Below are positions 7,630 to 16,000 of a DNA stretch of 25,423 nt, piece after piece (position 1 is the first letter of the stretch; each line of letters opens with the position of its first letter). The notes beneath the pieces were generated by a model, which searched no databases, was not told where the DNA came from, and saw only the letters and a program-made list of their open reading frames with translations. The stretch comes from Anaerolineaceae bacterium (GTDB lineage: Bacteria > Chloroflexota > Anaerolineae > Anaerolineales > Anaerolineaceae). Position numbers and translations under genes: made by a program. The stretch is taken from the NCBI GenBank assembly GCA_011620505.1, contig WOZA01000072.1, positions 1 to 25,423 on the forward strand, read 5' to 3'.

Positions 7630-8697
7630 CTATCCCTCCGCCATTTCGTAGAGTAGATTGACAATCCGTTCCGCTGCCTGAGGCTGAGCAAGAGCTTTCA
7701 TTGCCCGCTGCATATGCTGTAAACGCGCCTGGTCCTGGAAGAGGGTGTCGATCTGCGACAGCAGCTGGCTTTGCAGATACTGATCCTCCAGCAGAATTGC
7801 AGCTTCGCGTTCCACCAGGTAATCCGCATTGACTTTCTGATAGCGCCAGGCATAGGGATAAGGCACCAAAATGGCAGGTAGCCCAAAGAAGGGATACTCA
7901 CCCAGCACAGATGCGCCGGCTCTTGAGACCACAAGGTCTGCTGCCGCGAACGCTGCCCCCATCTCGTGAAGATAGGGGAATGCCTGGTAACTCTGGGGCA
8001 GGTTAGCCGTTGCGGCTTTTACCGTTTCCCAATCCAAATGCCCAGTCAGGTGGATCACCTGGTAGCGCTTCAGCAGCTCGCCCAGGATGGCGATGACTGC
8101 TTTGTTGATCGAGCGCGCGCCGCTGCTGCCGCCGGTGAACAGGATTACCGGTTTTTCGCTGTTAAACCCAAAGTATGCCAAAGCATCAGCTTTGGTCCAT
8201 TTCATCAGATCCTGGCGCAGGGGGTAACCGGTCACTTCAACTTTCTCCTTCCTGCTGAAAAACCTTTTCGAATCGCTCACACTGACCGCGATTTTGTCCG
8301 AAAAGCGGGCTAAGGTTTTCAGTGCCAATCCGGGTTCGATATCCGGTACGAACAACAAAGTCCGAACTTTCAGACCAGCCAAAGCCATAGGAATTGCCAC
8401 ATACCCGCCCGTGAACATCATCACATCGGGTTTGTATTCCTTTAGAATTCGCCTTGCCTGACCGTAACCTTGCCATAATTTCACCAAATTTCCCGGCATT
8501 TGCTTGAGTGAAACGCCGTGGACACCAGCTGCGCGAATACCGCGATAGGGCAGATTTGCCCGCGCGACGAGCTCAGCTTCCATGCCGCCTTCGCTGCCGA
8601 CCCACAAAACCTCTGTGTCATCAGTTAATCTCTCCGTAACGGTTAGCGCCGGATACACTCCGCCGCCCGTCCCGCCTGCGCAAATCAACAGTCGCAC
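7630..8697 (-). CDS. murG: Lipid II-forming GlcNAc transferase MurG, with atypical active-site residues
   Basis: Peripheral membrane glycosyltransferase (GT28, GT-B fold) that adds GlcNAc to lipid I to give lipid II. The 355-residue protein starts at a GTG with AAGGAG 9 nt upstream. The N-terminal glycine loop reads GGTGGGVYPALTV (8-20) where the family normally has GGTGGH. The usual HEQN motif is replaced by FVPD at about 116-119 by hand alignment. Other hallmarks are kept: GGYVAIP (97-103), the UDP-binding GGSSGARSIN (189-198), SRAGASVLGE (258-267) and the Q and N of RYQKVNA (285-291). Placement between ftsW and murC supports the assignment. The first 77 nt overlap the end of ftsW in another frame. 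A paralogous sugar transferase is possible but unlikely given the context. Confidence 0.92.
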   Translation of the reverse strand: MRLLICAGGTGGGVYPALTVTERLTDDTEVLWVGSEGGMEAELVARANLPYRGIRAAGVHGVSLKQMPGNLVKLWQGYGQARRILKEYKPDVMMFTGGYVAIPMALAGLKVRTLLFVPDIEPGLALKTLARFSDKIAVSVSDSKRFFSRKEKVEVTGYPLRQDLMKWTKADALAYFGFNSEKPVILFTGGSSGARSINKAVIAILGELLKRYQVIHLTGHLDWETVKAATANLPQSYQAFPYLHEMGAAFAAADLVVSRAGASVLGEYPFFGLPAILVPYPYAWRYQKVNADYLVEREAAILLEDQYLQSQLLSQIDTLFQDQARLQHMQRAMKALAQPQAAERIVNLLYEMAEG

Positions 8698-9847
8698 TGG
8701 TAGTACTCCTTTCAGAGGCTGTTTTGTTCGCCCCCTGGCGAGCAACATTCATCACGATCCCCACGGCAGCCATCGTTGCCGCCATGCTGGATCCGCCCGC
8801 GCTGATGAAGGGCAGGGCGTTGCCAGCAAAAGGCAGCAAACCAACGATGACCGCAACATTGATCAGGGCTTCTATAACAATCCAACTGGTCAGACCAAAA
8901 GCCAGCAATGAACCCAGTTGATCCGGAGCGTTTCGGGCAATCTTGAAACCCCGCCAAATCAGCAAGACGTAAAGCGCTATCACGATCATCGAGCCAACAA
9001 TGCCTGTCTCCTCAGCCACGACGGCAAAAATACTGTCGGTATGGGGCAGGGGCAGACCGGTGAACTTGGTAGTTGCCTTGCCAAGCCCTACGCCGAAGAC
9101 GCCGCCTTTGATGATCGCTTCGTAAGTGCGCTGGATGTGGTAAGAACTCTGGGTGGGATTTTGAAGTCCAGATAAATACTCGGCGAAGCGTATGCGCCCG
9201 GTAGGCATGACATTGATAAGGAAGACAAAACCAAACAGACCAGCCAGGATGACAATGCCGACATGTTTCCAATCACCATCAGCCAGGAAAAGGAGCATGA
9301 TACCCAACATTAGCACGGTCAGGCCTGCACTCAAGTCTGGTTGGGCGAGGATCAACGCCACGATGAAGCCGATGCCAAAAGATAACGGTAGCAGGTAATT
9401 CTTGAAATCCTTCAGCATGTCTTTGTTGTTTGTCAGCCAGACAGACAGGTACAAAATAGAAACAAGTTTGGCAAACTCAGAAGGCTGAATGGATCCACCT
9501 AACAATGAACGAGCTGAGTTGTAGCGAACTTCCCGTACGACCAAAACTGCAAGGAGACTGATGATCACGACGATCATCATCGGGACTACCCACTTGCGAT
9601 AGCGGTGGTAATCAAAAAAACTCAGTACCGTTGCGCCGATCACTCCCAGCCCTACCCAAAGAGCCTGCCTCATAAAAATGGAGTTTTGACTGTCGCTGAT
9701 GGCCATCGAGACGTCCCAACTGGCGGAATAAACCATTAACAAACCGATAACCAGCAGGCTGGCAACGATCAATAGCAGTCCTACATCAAATGAGAGGGAT
9801 TGCACGTTCGTACGGCGGCGGGATTTGGGAGTAGTTGCGTTGCTCAT
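8621..9847 (-). CDS. ftsW: SEDS-family septal peptidoglycan polymerase FtsW
   Basis: Multi-spanning membrane glycosyltransferase that polymerises lipid II at the septum together with the partner transpeptidase FtsI. Of 408 residues, most form about ten hydrophobic helices. Family motifs seen are IQPSEFAKL (120-128), a QPDLSAGL loop (169-176), and GLPLPHTDSIFAVVAEETG (264-282), where the Asp of HTD corresponds to the catalytic aspartate of SEDS enzymes. GNALPFISAGGSSM lies near the C terminus. FtsW rather than RodA is favoured by the dcw position. The start forms an ATGA overlap with the murD stop. The cytoplasmic C-terminal tail is Arg/Ser-rich; its last 25 codons overlap murG. Confidence 0.96.
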   Translation of the reverse strand: MSNATTPKSRRRTNVQSLSFDVGLLLIVASLLVIGLLMVYSASWDVSMAISDSQNSIFMRQALWVGLGVIGATVLSFFDYHRYRKWVVPMMIVVIISLLAVLVVREVRYNSARSLLGGSIQPSEFAKLVSILYLSVWLTNNKDMLKDFKNYLLPLSFGIGFIVALILAQPDLSAGLTVLMLGIMLLFLADGDWKHVGIVILAGLFGFVFLINVMPTGRIRFAEYLSGLQNPTQSSYHIQRTYEAIIKGGVFGVGLGKATTKFTGLPLPHTDSIFAVVAEETGIVGSMIVIALYVLLIWRGFKIARNAPDQLGSLLAFGLTSWIVIEALINVAVIVGLLPFAGNALPFISAGGSSMAATMAAVGIVMNVARQGANKTASERSTTSATVDLRRRDGRRSVSGANRYGEIN

Positions 9848-11235
9848 AGTTCATTCACCCATTGTCTGAAGGCTTGCCCTCGTTCTTCAAAATCTTTGAA
9901 GGCGTCATAGCTGGTGCATCCAGGAGAGAGTAATACGACGTCTCCGGATTCAGCCTGACCGTGTGCAATTTTTATGGCTTCCTGCAAGGTGGCGCAGCGT
10001 ACAACCGAATGCATCGCCTGACCAGGCTTTTTGGGGCCAATGGCTTCAGCGATCAGATCGCCTGCTTCGCCAAAGATCACCACACGTGAAACACGTTTGC
10101 GGATCAGTTGAGCGAGTTTGTCCCAGGGCAAATTTTTATCGCGCCCGCCAAGCAGTAAAACGATCGGTTCTTGGAAGGAATTTATGGCAGCTATCGTGCG
10201 TTCCGGGGTTGTGGCGATCGAGTCGTTATACCAGCGGACGCCATTCAGTTCGCGCACCAGCTCCAGACGGTGTGGGATACCATCAAACGTCTCGATTGCC
10301 AGCTGGATGCCAGGCAGACTAATCGTGGCACCTGCCGCTATGGCGCAAGCTGCCAGAACGTTATAGAGGTTATGCTCACCGCGCAGGTTGATCCATTCCA
10401 CTGGCAGCATTTTGAGCCTGTCATTGCCAATTTGCAGCATGATCTGACCTTTGTCCACATAAGTACCGTTCTCACGATGTCCTGGAGCCTTCATGCCGAA
10501 GCTGATCACATCCGTGCGAGCCTGATCAAGCAGATTCCAGGAGCCTTCGTCGTCGCGGTTCAATATTGCCACATCACCCTGGTGCTGGTAGCGCAGAATG
10601 TGGGATTTGGCTTCTATATAGGCCTGCATGGAACTATGCCGGTCGAGGTGATTGGGGGTGATATTTAAGACTGCGGCTACCTGTGGGGAAGTTGTCATCA
10701 ACTCCAGCTGAAAGCTTGAGAGCTCCATAACGACCATATCATCTTCATCCATTTTATCGAGGTCATCAATAAGTGGATTGCCGATATTACCGCCCACCCA
10801 GGCGTGATGGCTGCTATTCTTCATTTCGAAGTGTTTTTGCGCCATTAAACCAACCAGGGCGGTGGTGGTGCTCTTGCCGGCAGAACCGGTGATGCCAATC
10901 ACGGTTGCGGGGCATTCTTCCAGGAAGATCTGGGAATCATTGGTGAGTTTAATGCCCTGGTTTCGTGCAGCCACCAGGAAGGGGATGGTCAGAGGTACCC
11001 CACCAGAGACGCAAATCAGATCGGCTCCTTCGAGCAAGCTTTCCGGATGACCACCAAAGGCAAATTCAACTGGCAAGTCAGCCAGAGCAGTGCTTTCAGC
11101 AGCAAAGTCTGCTGCAGGTCGGGAGTCAGTCAGCACAACGCGGGCTCCTCTATTTGCGAGGAAGCGCGAAATTGCCAGCCCCTGACGGGCTGCTCCGATT
11201 ACGATTACTTTTTTGCCTGAATAATTTGTTTTCAT
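9844..11235 (-). CDS. murD: UDP-N-acetylmuramoyl-L-alanine--D-glutamate ligase
   Basis: Cytoplasmic Mur ligase that adds D-Glu as the second stem-peptide residue. The 463 residues show an N-terminal Rossmann-like domain (VIVIGAARQGLA, 10-21), the ATP-binding loop GSAGKSTT (117-124), ELSSFQLE in the central domain, the NHLDRH motif, and in the C-terminal domain LLLGGRDKN and LLSPGCTSYDAF. The last motif, SPGCxSxD, is characteristic of MurD among Mur ligases. The start shares one base with the mraY stop (TGATG), and the end overlaps ftsW by 4 nt (ATGA). Length is normal. Confidence 0.97.
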   Translation of the reverse strand: MKTNYSGKKVIVIGAARQGLAISRFLANRGARVVLTDSRPAADFAAESTALADLPVEFAFGGHPESLLEGADLICVSGGVPLTIPFLVAARNQGIKLTNDSQIFLEECPATVIGITGSAGKSTTTALVGLMAQKHFEMKNSSHHAWVGGNIGNPLIDDLDKMDEDDMVVMELSSFQLELMTTSPQVAAVLNITPNHLDRHSSMQAYIEAKSHILRYQHQGDVAILNRDDEGSWNLLDQARTDVISFGMKAPGHRENGTYVDKGQIMLQIGNDRLKMLPVEWINLRGEHNLYNVLAACAIAAGATISLPGIQLAIETFDGIPHRLELVRELNGVRWYNDSIATTPERTIAAINSFQEPIVLLLGGRDKNLPWDKLAQLIRKRVSRVVIFGEAGDLIAEAIGPKKPGQAMHSVVRCATLQEAIKIAHGQAESGDVVLLSPGCTSYDAFKDFEERGQAFRQWVNEL

Positions 11236-12230
11236 CAGCTCATAAATGTCAAACTAAGTCCCAGCATGGCGCCGATCAGCTCAATGAGAAAAAAGCGCAT
11301 CACGATCTGGTTCTCTTCCCAGCCGATCATCTCAAAATGATGATGGATTGGGGTTTTCTTAAAAATACGCTTGCCGCCAGTCGCTCTGAAATAGAGCACC
11401 TGGATGATTACGCTGAGGGCTTCAGCAGTCGGAATGATTGCAATCAACGGCAGGAATAACCAGCGCCCGGTCATGAGCGCGATCACTGCCAGGGTGGCAC
11501 CCAAAGCCTGAGAGCCGGTATCGCCCATGTAGAGGGTGGCAGGTTTGCCGTTGAACCACAGAAATCCAGCCAGGGCACCGATAATGCAGAAACAAAAACG
11601 TCCGAGGTAAACCTGGCCTTGCAAGAGAGCAACAATGCCATACCCGCCAAAAGCCACGATGGATATCATTCCTGCCAAACCGTCAATTCCATCGGTCAGA
11701 TTGATGGCATTAGAGTAGGCGACGATGAAGAAAGCCGCGACAACCAGGTAGAACCACCCCAGGTCGAGGGGTTCAGGGGATGCAGGCCAGAGTAAATGGG
11801 GAACCTGCAAAATTTCCATGAGTGCATAAGATATTACCAATGCTACAAGGCATTGCAGCAAGAACTTGGTTCTGCCGCGCATTCCCAGTCCGCGCCTTGG
11901 TCCGCGGATGCCTTCCCAATCGTCCACCGCGCCGATCAGCGCGAAACCCCACATGGCAGCCAGGGGCACCAGGATGGATGAGCCTATCAGCCGTGAGCCA
12001 AAAAGGGAAACCGCATTCAGGATGACGGTCAGAAGCGTGACCGGGATCAGGAACATAAATCCACCCATGGTAGGGGTGTTCATCTTAGCCATGTGCGATT
12101 CAGGCACATCGATGCGGATGATCTTGCCGATGTTCAGGTTCCGCAGCAGACGGATAAAAGGACTCCCCCAAATGACCGTCAGCAGAAAGCTGATGCTACT
12201 GATTGCGATTGCCAGTGAAGAACCACGCAT
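11235..12230 (-). CDS. mraY: Phospho-N-acetylmuramoyl-pentapeptide transferase MraY
   Basis: Polytopic membrane enzyme that transfers phospho-MurNAc-pentapeptide from UDP to undecaprenyl phosphate, making lipid I. The 331-residue protein has about ten hydrophobic helices and the family motifs TPTMGG (52-57), the metal-associated DD pair (103-104), NAINLTDGIDGL (174-185), GDTGS (236-240) and PIHHHFE (294-300). The last motif separates MraY from other prenyl-phosphate sugar transferases. Its ATG shares one base with the murF stop (TAATG), and its stop shares one base with the murD start. Confidence 0.97.
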   Translation of the reverse strand: MRGSSLAIAISSISFLLTVIWGSPFIRLLRNLNIGKIIRIDVPESHMAKMNTPTMGGFMFLIPVTLLTVILNAVSLFGSRLIGSSILVPLAAMWGFALIGAVDDWEGIRGPRRGLGMRGRTKFLLQCLVALVISYALMEILQVPHLLWPASPEPLDLGWFYLVVAAFFIVAYSNAINLTDGIDGLAGMISIVAFGGYGIVALLQGQVYLGRFCFCIIGALAGFLWFNGKPATLYMGDTGSQALGATLAVIALMTGRWLFLPLIAIIPTAEALSVIIQVLYFRATGGKRIFKKTPIHHHFEMIGWEENQIVMRFFLIELIGAMLGLSLTFMS

Positions 12231-13648
12231 TAGTCTACGTCCTCCAGAGCTGCTACGATTTTTTCCATGTGCATGCTGTGTGAACCTTTGATCAGGGCGA
12301 TATCCCCGGATTTCAGGGTTTCACGCAGATAGGTGGTTGCGTCGTTAAAATCGTTGAACCAATGCACCATGTCGGCAGGGAAGCCGTTTTCGATGGCGGC
12401 GTCGCGCGTCATCAGGCTGCGAGTGCCCACCAGAACAATCTCATCTGCCACTTCTGAAGCGCGCATGCCGATCTTGTTGTGTCCTTCTTCCTCATAGCGT
12501 CCAAGTTCCAGCATATCTCCGAGCACTGCCACCTTGCGACCGCTCAGGTCGTCAAGCAGGTTTAGGGCTGCCATGGTCGAATCAGGGGAAGCATTGTAGG
12601 TGTCGTCAATCAACACGGCGCCAGATGCAGTTTTTACGGTTACGATTCGCAGTTGAACACGGTCATCTTTGAAGGCTTCAAAGATCGAACCCCAGTCCAT
12701 TCCCAAGTTGAGTGCCACCGCGGCAGTCCGAAGCATGGTGTAAACCGAGTGGCGTCCGATCAGGGGAGCTGTGACGTAGAGGCTCTCATCCTGGTAGTGC
12801 ATACGGCAGCGGATGCCATCCAATCCGCGGCTCTCCACTTCATCCGCCCAGAGGTCCGCCTCAGGATCGAGACCATAATAGAAGATACGCGCCTGGGTCA
12901 GCCCCGCCATATCTTTGACGAGCGGATCATCGTAATTGAGGATAGCCAATCCCTCGGGTGAAGCGGGCAGGGATTCCACAAGCTCCGCTTTTCCGCGGGC
13001 AATTGCTTCAATGCTGCCGGCGCGTTCGGCGTGGACGGTTCCAATGTTGGTAACGATCCCAATTTGGGGCTGGGCGATATCACACAGCAGTCTGATTTCG
13101 CCTGCCACGTAAAAACCCATCTCAAGCACCGCCGCCTTGTGCTCTTCGGTCAATGAGAGCAGCGTCAGGGGCAGACCGATTTCATTGTTCATATTGCCCT
13201 GGTTTTTCAGGGTTTTCATCTGACTTCCCAGAACGGAGGCGATGAGCTCTTTGGTTGAGGATTTTCCGACACTGCCGGTAATACCGATGACCACCAGCTC
13301 GTGCTGCTGCCGGCAGTATTTTGCCAAAGTCTGCAATGCCAGCAGTGCGTCAGGTGTCTGCAGGCTGAAGGGAGCGCTTTCCGGTAACTCAAAACTTTCC
13401 TGAGTGAGATCAATAACCGGGAATTTACTCTCGATGGCATGGTCGATTAATGCCAGAACTGCCCCATTTGCGAATGCCTGGTCAACAAACTGGTGACCAT
13501 CTGTATTCTCGCCTTTTAAAGCCACAAAAAGCCCTTTCTCACTGACACAGCGGGAATCAACACAGCCGCAGGCGATCTCAAAATCCTGCGTTATTTGATA
13601 CTGAGCAGCCGGTGCGAGAGCTTTAAGTATGTGGCTTAGTGTCAACAT
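12230..13648 (-). CDS. murF: UDP-MurNAc-tripeptide--D-alanyl-D-alanine ligase
   Basis: Last cytoplasmic Mur ligase; adds the D-Ala-D-Ala dipeptide made by Ddl to UDP-MurNAc-tripeptide. The 472 residues include the MurF N-terminal motif DSRCVSEKGLFVAL (31-44), the ATP-binding loop GSVGKSST (125-132), GNMNNEIGLPLTLL (151-164), and in the C-terminal half DDTYNASPDS, VLGDMLELG and KGSHSM. The GNxNNEIG and DxYNASP motifs separate it from MurE. Start at 13648 is preceded by TTGGAG at proper spacing and comes 5 nt after the ftsI stop. The neighbour that would normally lie between ftsI and murF, murE, is missing and the gap leaves no room for a remnant. Confidence 0.97.
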   Translation of the reverse strand: MLTLSHILKALAPAAQYQITQDFEIACGCVDSRCVSEKGLFVALKGENTDGHQFVDQAFANGAVLALIDHAIESKFPVIDLTQESFELPESAPFSLQTPDALLALQTLAKYCRQQHELVVIGITGSVGKSSTKELIASVLGSQMKTLKNQGNMNNEIGLPLTLLSLTEEHKAAVLEMGFYVAGEIRLLCDIAQPQIGIVTNIGTVHAERAGSIEAIARGKAELVESLPASPEGLAILNYDDPLVKDMAGLTQARIFYYGLDPEADLWADEVESRGLDGIRCRMHYQDESLYVTAPLIGRHSVYTMLRTAAVALNLGMDWGSIFEAFKDDRVQLRIVTVKTASGAVLIDDTYNASPDSTMAALNLLDDLSGRKVAVLGDMLELGRYEEEGHNKIGMRASEVADEIVLVGTRSLMTRDAAIENGFPADMVHWFNDFNDATTYLRETLKSGDIALIKGSHSMHMEKIVAALEDVD

Positions 13649-13653
13649 CGTTA

Positions 13654-15450
13654 TTACTCCAATATTACAAGACTATTGTTACCGGGCTTTTCAGCCAGGC
13701 GCACATTGTCGGGTGGGATAGTCATCAGGACCACCAGGTCGCTTACCAGATCCGAAAAGACCGGAGCTGCAACCTCGGAACCCCAGATGGAAATTTCAGG
13801 CTTTTCCAGCCAGATATATACCAGGAACTTTGGATCCTCAGCAGGTCCCCAACCAACAAATGAGGTGTTCGTGGCAGTGTTAGTATAGCCCAGCGGCGTG
13901 GCAATTTCACCAGTGCCAGTTTTGCCAGCCAGGCTGTAACCTTCAACCAAAGCGCTTGAGGCTTCATTTTCGAGGGAGTTTACCAGCATAGTGGTCAGCG
14001 TGTGGGCAGTCTCTGCTGAAATGGGAGTGCCAACAACGACAGGGTCAATGTTGTACTGTTTACCATCAATGACCATCGCCTTGACGACGTGGGGTGCCAT
14101 CATCTTTCCCTCATTCGCAATTGCGCCAATCGCGGTCACCATCTGAATTGGGGTTACCGAAATACCCTGACCAAATGAATTGGTCGCCAGGTCAACTTCG
14201 TACCATAACCCGTCGCCCGGCAGTTTCAGAGGCCAATGGCTTTCACCGCCCAAATCGATGCCAGTGTTACGGTCAAAGCCGAAAGATTTTAGATACGAAT
14301 AAAAACGGTCTGGTCCAAGTTGCATTCCCAGCCAGGCAAGACACACGTTTAGCGAGTGCTGCAAGCAGCCGGTCATGTCCACTTCTCCCCAGCCGCCCAT
14401 GTTCCAGTTGTAAATGGTTGCGCCACCAACCGAAATAGAGCCGGTGTCATTGAAAGTCGTTTCAGGTGTGACCACACCCGAATCCAACCCGGCAGCCATG
14501 GTGATGACTTTGAAGACAGATCCGGGTTCGTAGGTGCTGCTGATAGCGGAGTTGTATGGCTTTGGGTTGGGGAACAGTTCGGAATAGTTCCAATATTCGT
14601 TGGGATCCAACCGTGGGGTAGTTGCCATGGCGATAATCTCACCGGTTTCGGGATCATAGACGACGATGGATCCGTTTTCAGCGCCAGACCATTCCATTGC
14701 TTCATCCAGTTTAGTTTCGGTCATAGCCTGGATCTCGCGGTTAAACGTTAATTGAACTGTCACACCTGGCGGAACTTCTTCTAATGAAGTCAGAAGGTTG
14801 GGATCGATTGCGGAGTAAACCTCTTTTGGCTCACCAGCCAGCAGATCGTCGTAGGCTTCTTCCACACCGAAATAACCAATGCCGTCTGTGCGGTCCAGGA
14901 AGCTGTAAAAGCCCAGGATGTTCGAGGCCAAAGCGCCTTCGGGGTAACTGCGTTTATTGTTTGCGGTCCAGACCAAACCGAGGAGATTGGGGCGTACCTC
15001 GCCGCGTTTGGTGCTGCGATTGGCATAATCTTCTTTGATCGACTCCAACTGAGCGATTTTGTCTTTACTGACAAAGCCATCCAGCACGACAAAGTAGGGA
15101 TTGCCATTGCCGGGAGTCATCTGCGTGTAGCCCAGGACGCGGGCATAATCCAACCCCAAAACGCTCGAGGCCACTGACGCAACCGTTTCGGGCTGTTCGA
15201 TAGCTTGCAAATCCAGACCAACCTCGTAAATTACTTCATTACCTGCCAGAAGTCGGCCTTCCGCGTCGTAAATGCTCCCGCGTTCGGGATAGATCACGCG
15301 GTTGATACCCTGGTAGGCTTCGCTATTGGCCAGGATCTGTTTCGCTCCTTCGATGTTCTGGATGCGGATGAGCTGTATCCCGGCCGCACCAGCGACCACA
15401 CTGCATACCACGCAAATAATAAAGAAACGATTCCAATTCGTGGTTTTCAT
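13654..15450 (-). CDS. ftsI: Septal peptidoglycan transpeptidase FtsI (class B PBP)
   Basis: Class B penicillin-binding protein that cross-links septal peptidoglycan with FtsW. The 598-residue protein has one N-terminal membrane helix (about 9-29), a PBP dimerisation/pedestal domain starting at YPERGSIYD (54-62), and a transpeptidase domain with SVFK (311-314; catalytic Ser 311), SLN (366-368) and KTGT (510-513). No PASTA repeats follow the transpeptidase domain; the protein ends about 85 residues after KTG. The dcw position favours FtsI over an elongation PBP. Its ATG overlaps the upstream stop as ATGA, so it is probably translationally coupled to the FtsL-like gene. Confidence 0.96.
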   Translation of the reverse strand: MKTTNWNRFFIICVVCSVVAGAAGIQLIRIQNIEGAKQILANSEAYQGINRVIYPERGSIYDAEGRLLAGNEVIYEVGLDLQAIEQPETVASVASSVLGLDYARVLGYTQMTPGNGNPYFVVLDGFVSKDKIAQLESIKEDYANRSTKRGEVRPNLLGLVWTANNKRSYPEGALASNILGFYSFLDRTDGIGYFGVEEAYDDLLAGEPKEVYSAIDPNLLTSLEEVPPGVTVQLTFNREIQAMTETKLDEAMEWSGAENGSIVVYDPETGEIIAMATTPRLDPNEYWNYSELFPNPKPYNSAISSTYEPGSVFKVITMAAGLDSGVVTPETTFNDTGSISVGGATIYNWNMGGWGEVDMTGCLQHSLNVCLAWLGMQLGPDRFYSYLKSFGFDRNTGIDLGGESHWPLKLPGDGLWYEVDLATNSFGQGISVTPIQMVTAIGAIANEGKMMAPHVVKAMVIDGKQYNIDPVVVGTPISAETAHTLTTMLVNSLENEASSALVEGYSLAGKTGTGEIATPLGYTNTATNTSFVGWGPAEDPKFLVYIWLEKPEISIWGSEVAAPVFSDLVSDLVVLMTIPPDNVRLAEKPGNNSLVILE

Positions 15451-15980
15451 GGAACCACCTCTGTCGGAGCCGGCGTAACAGATTCTGTGGTTACGCTTTC
15501 GGTCGATTCTGCGGGCAGGCTCGGTTCAATAAATACTCTCAACCGCAGCCAGTCCCACAAGGAAGCGGTAAATTCAGGCAACAGCACCGGCGTGCTGATC
15601 TCTTCAACGGCTGGGGGAGGGGCAAGGACTGGTTGGGAAGGCGGAACGTAGCCTGGAACTTCGATGTACGTCGCCTCAAGTGGGTCCAGCATAGTCATAT
15701 TCAGCGCATCCGCTCGTTCGCTTAAAGATTTTGCGGAAGAGACTTCTGCATATTGTGTCTTGAGGTCACTGATTTCCATTTCCAGCGCGCTGATTTCAGC
15801 TTCCAGGCTCTGGATGCGCCGACCGGTGGCAGCCGCTCGTCCGCTGATCATCAGGTACACGCCGGCAACTACCGCAACCCCGACCAGGACCAGCAAAAAT
15901 ATGCCGATCCACTGGAGCTGAGTACGCCAGGGGGCTTGTTTATAGGCTTGTAAGAGATTCTTTTTCATAGCCTTTTCCAT
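15447..15980 (-). CDS. FtsL/DivIC-like divisome coiled-coil membrane protein
   Basis: Bitopic protein of 177 residues with a short basic cytoplasmic segment, one membrane helix (about 24-46), a coiled coil (about 52-80, regular hydrophobic spacing in IQSLEAEISALEMEIS) and a following SERADALNMTMLDPLEATYI segment. The layout matches FtsL/FtsB/DivIC septum initiators, which pair with FtsQ and activate FtsW-FtsI. Position between rsmH and ftsI is that of ftsL. Unlike most family members, about 70 more residues follow, Pro-rich at about 109-130 and Ser/Thr/Glu-rich near the end. Whether it is FtsL or FtsB in function cannot be told from sequence. Start at the first Met is favoured by GGA about 8 nt upstream; a second Met four codons on is possible. 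Confidence 0.82.
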   Translation of the reverse strand: MEKAMKKNLLQAYKQAPWRTQLQWIGIFLLVLVGVAVVAGVYLMISGRAAATGRRIQSLEAEISALEMEISDLKTQYAEVSSAKSLSERADALNMTMLDPLEATYIEVPGYVPPSQPVLAPPPAVEEISTPVLLPEFTASLWDWLRLRVFIEPSLPAESTESVTTESVTPAPTEVVP

Positions 15981-16000
15981 GCAGATTCCGTGCCATTCCT

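Noticed and set aside
8698..8748. Longer murG start
   Set aside because: Would lengthen the ftsW overlap to 128 nt; the GTG at 8697 has AAGGAG at good spacing and fits family N-termini.
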